Below are positions 5,351-5,803 of a stretch of DNA of 5,803 bases, piece by piece. The notes under the pieces were generated by a model. It was not told the DNA's origin, ran no database searches, and saw nothing but the letters and a program-made list of their open reading frames with translations. How positions within the stretch are numbered: the first letter of the stretch is position 1; each line of letters starts with the position of its first letter. Location of the stretch: contig JACCRJ010000198.1 of the NCBI GenBank assembly GCA_013813615.1, positions 1 through 5,803 of the forward strand, given 5' to 3'. The position numbers and the translations under genes were made by a program. The stretch comes from Lautropia sp. Lineage in GTDB: Bacteria; Pseudomonadota; Gammaproteobacteria; Burkholderiales; Burkholderiaceae_E.

Positions 5351-5803
5351 CAGAACACCCGTTCCTTCAGCATCGTCAGCAGGTACTTGCCGTAGCCGCT
5401 TTTCTCCAGCGGCTTGGCCAGCGCGGTCAGTTGAGCGGCGTCGATGTAGCCCATTCGCCAGGCCACCTCTTCCGGGCAGGCGATCTTCAGCCCCTGGCGC
5501 TTCTCGATGGTCTGGACGAACAGCGACGCCTCGATCAGCGATTCCTGAGTGCCGGTATCCAGCCAGGCGTAGCCGCGGCCCATCGTCTTGACGTGCAGCG
5601 CGCCGAGCTCCAGGTACACGCGGTTGACGTCGGTGATCTCCAGCTCGCCACGCGGCGATGGCTTGAGCGTCTTGGCGATGCCGACGACCCTGTTGTCGTA
5701 GAAGTACATGCCGGTCACCGCATAGTGCGACTTGGGGGTGGCGGGCTTCTCCTCCAGGCTGACCGCCCGTCCCTGATCGTCGAACTCGACCACGCCATAG
5801 CGC
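5350..5803 (-). CDS. rfbA: Glucose-1-phosphate thymidylyltransferase, C-terminal half (5' end outside window)
   Basis: RfbA (RmlA) joins dTTP and glucose-1-phosphate to make dTDP-glucose, the first and feedback-regulated step of dTDP-rhamnose synthesis. About 150 C-terminal residues of an expected 290 or so are present; the frame runs open to the right edge, and the start lies beyond it. The visible part begins RYGVVEFD and continues with SLEEKP, the sugar-phosphate region [30 protein letters not shown] and the C-terminal helical part ending near YGKYLL, matching RfbA closely throughout. A GTG at 5793 sits inside conserved sequence (YGVVEF) and is not a start. The TGA stop shares one base with the rfbC start. 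The gene order makes rfbB the expected upstream neighbour. Confidence 0.97.
   Translation of the reverse strand, partial: RYGVVEFDDQGRAVSLEEKPATPKSHYAVTGMYFYDNRVVGIAKTLKPSPRGELEITDVNRVYLELGALHVKTMGRGYAWLDTGTQESLIEASLFVQTIEKRQGLKIACPEEVAWRMGYIDAAQLTALAKPLEKSGYGKYLLTMLKERVF

Noticed and set aside
4251..5395. Open frames on the plus strand opposite rfbD and rfbC (4251-4799 and 4928-5395)
   Set aside because: They are mirror frames of rfbD and rfbC, with no ribosome binding site or family resemblance.
1..5803. Search for a defence system, mobile element, CRISPR array or novel operon
   Set aside because: Nearly all of the window is accounted for by conserved sugar-nucleotide and LPS genes; no direct repeats in arrays, transposase, integrase or tRNA-like sequence was seen.

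Overview
The window is a GC-rich stretch of Gram-negative chromosome carrying genes for lipopolysaccharide and nucleotide-sugar synthesis. The organism is probably a betaproteobacterium. This rests on the high GC, the AlgC-type phosphomannomutase/phosphoglucomutase, the Kdo transferase with a Q-N-L-I-E acceptor loop instead of the enterobacterial H-N-P-L-E, and an rfb order of A-C-D. The assignment is from recalled family resemblance, not from a search, and no genus is claimed.

Layout: positions 1-1255 (minus) hold waaA, the Kdo transferase, complete at its N-terminus and cut by the window edge within a few residues of its expected C-terminus. Positions 1308-2756 (minus) hold a bifunctional phosphomannomutase/phosphoglucomutase (manB, algC-like). 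A 36-base divergent intergenic region (2757-2792) separates it from a plus-strand NAD-dependent sugar epimerase/reductase of the extended SDR family (2793-3782). A 42-base convergent gap with a hairpin follows. Then comes a tightly packed minus-strand group transcribed rfbA > rfbC > rfbD (5803 to 3825), with rfbA cut at its 5' end by the window edge. The stop and start codons of this group overlap (TGATG and ATGA), so it reads as one translationally coupled operon; rfbB would be expected just beyond the right edge.

How the genes fit together: the mutase interconverts hexose 6- and 1-phosphates. Glucose-1-phosphate from it is the substrate of RfbA, and RfbA, (RfbB), RfbC and RfbD turn it into dTDP-L-rhamnose for O-antigen or core. 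Mannose-1-phosphate from the same enzyme can feed GDP-mannose and derived sugars. The plus-strand SDR probably makes or finishes another nucleotide sugar, perhaps a UDP-N-acetyl amino sugar. WaaA attaches Kdo to the lipid A precursor, on which core and O-antigen are built.

The genes are conserved and I see no undescribed system. The points worth a second look are small: two perfect dyads (an uninterrupted 16-bp palindrome inside an apparent extra segment of rfbD, and an 8+1+8 inverted repeat just before the rfbD start), a very short divergent promoter region with a possible leaderless start, and unusual residues in the conserved C-terminal loop of WaaA. I saw no tRNA, rRNA, CRISPR array, insertion sequence or riboswitch. 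No gene-free stretch exceeds 60 bases.
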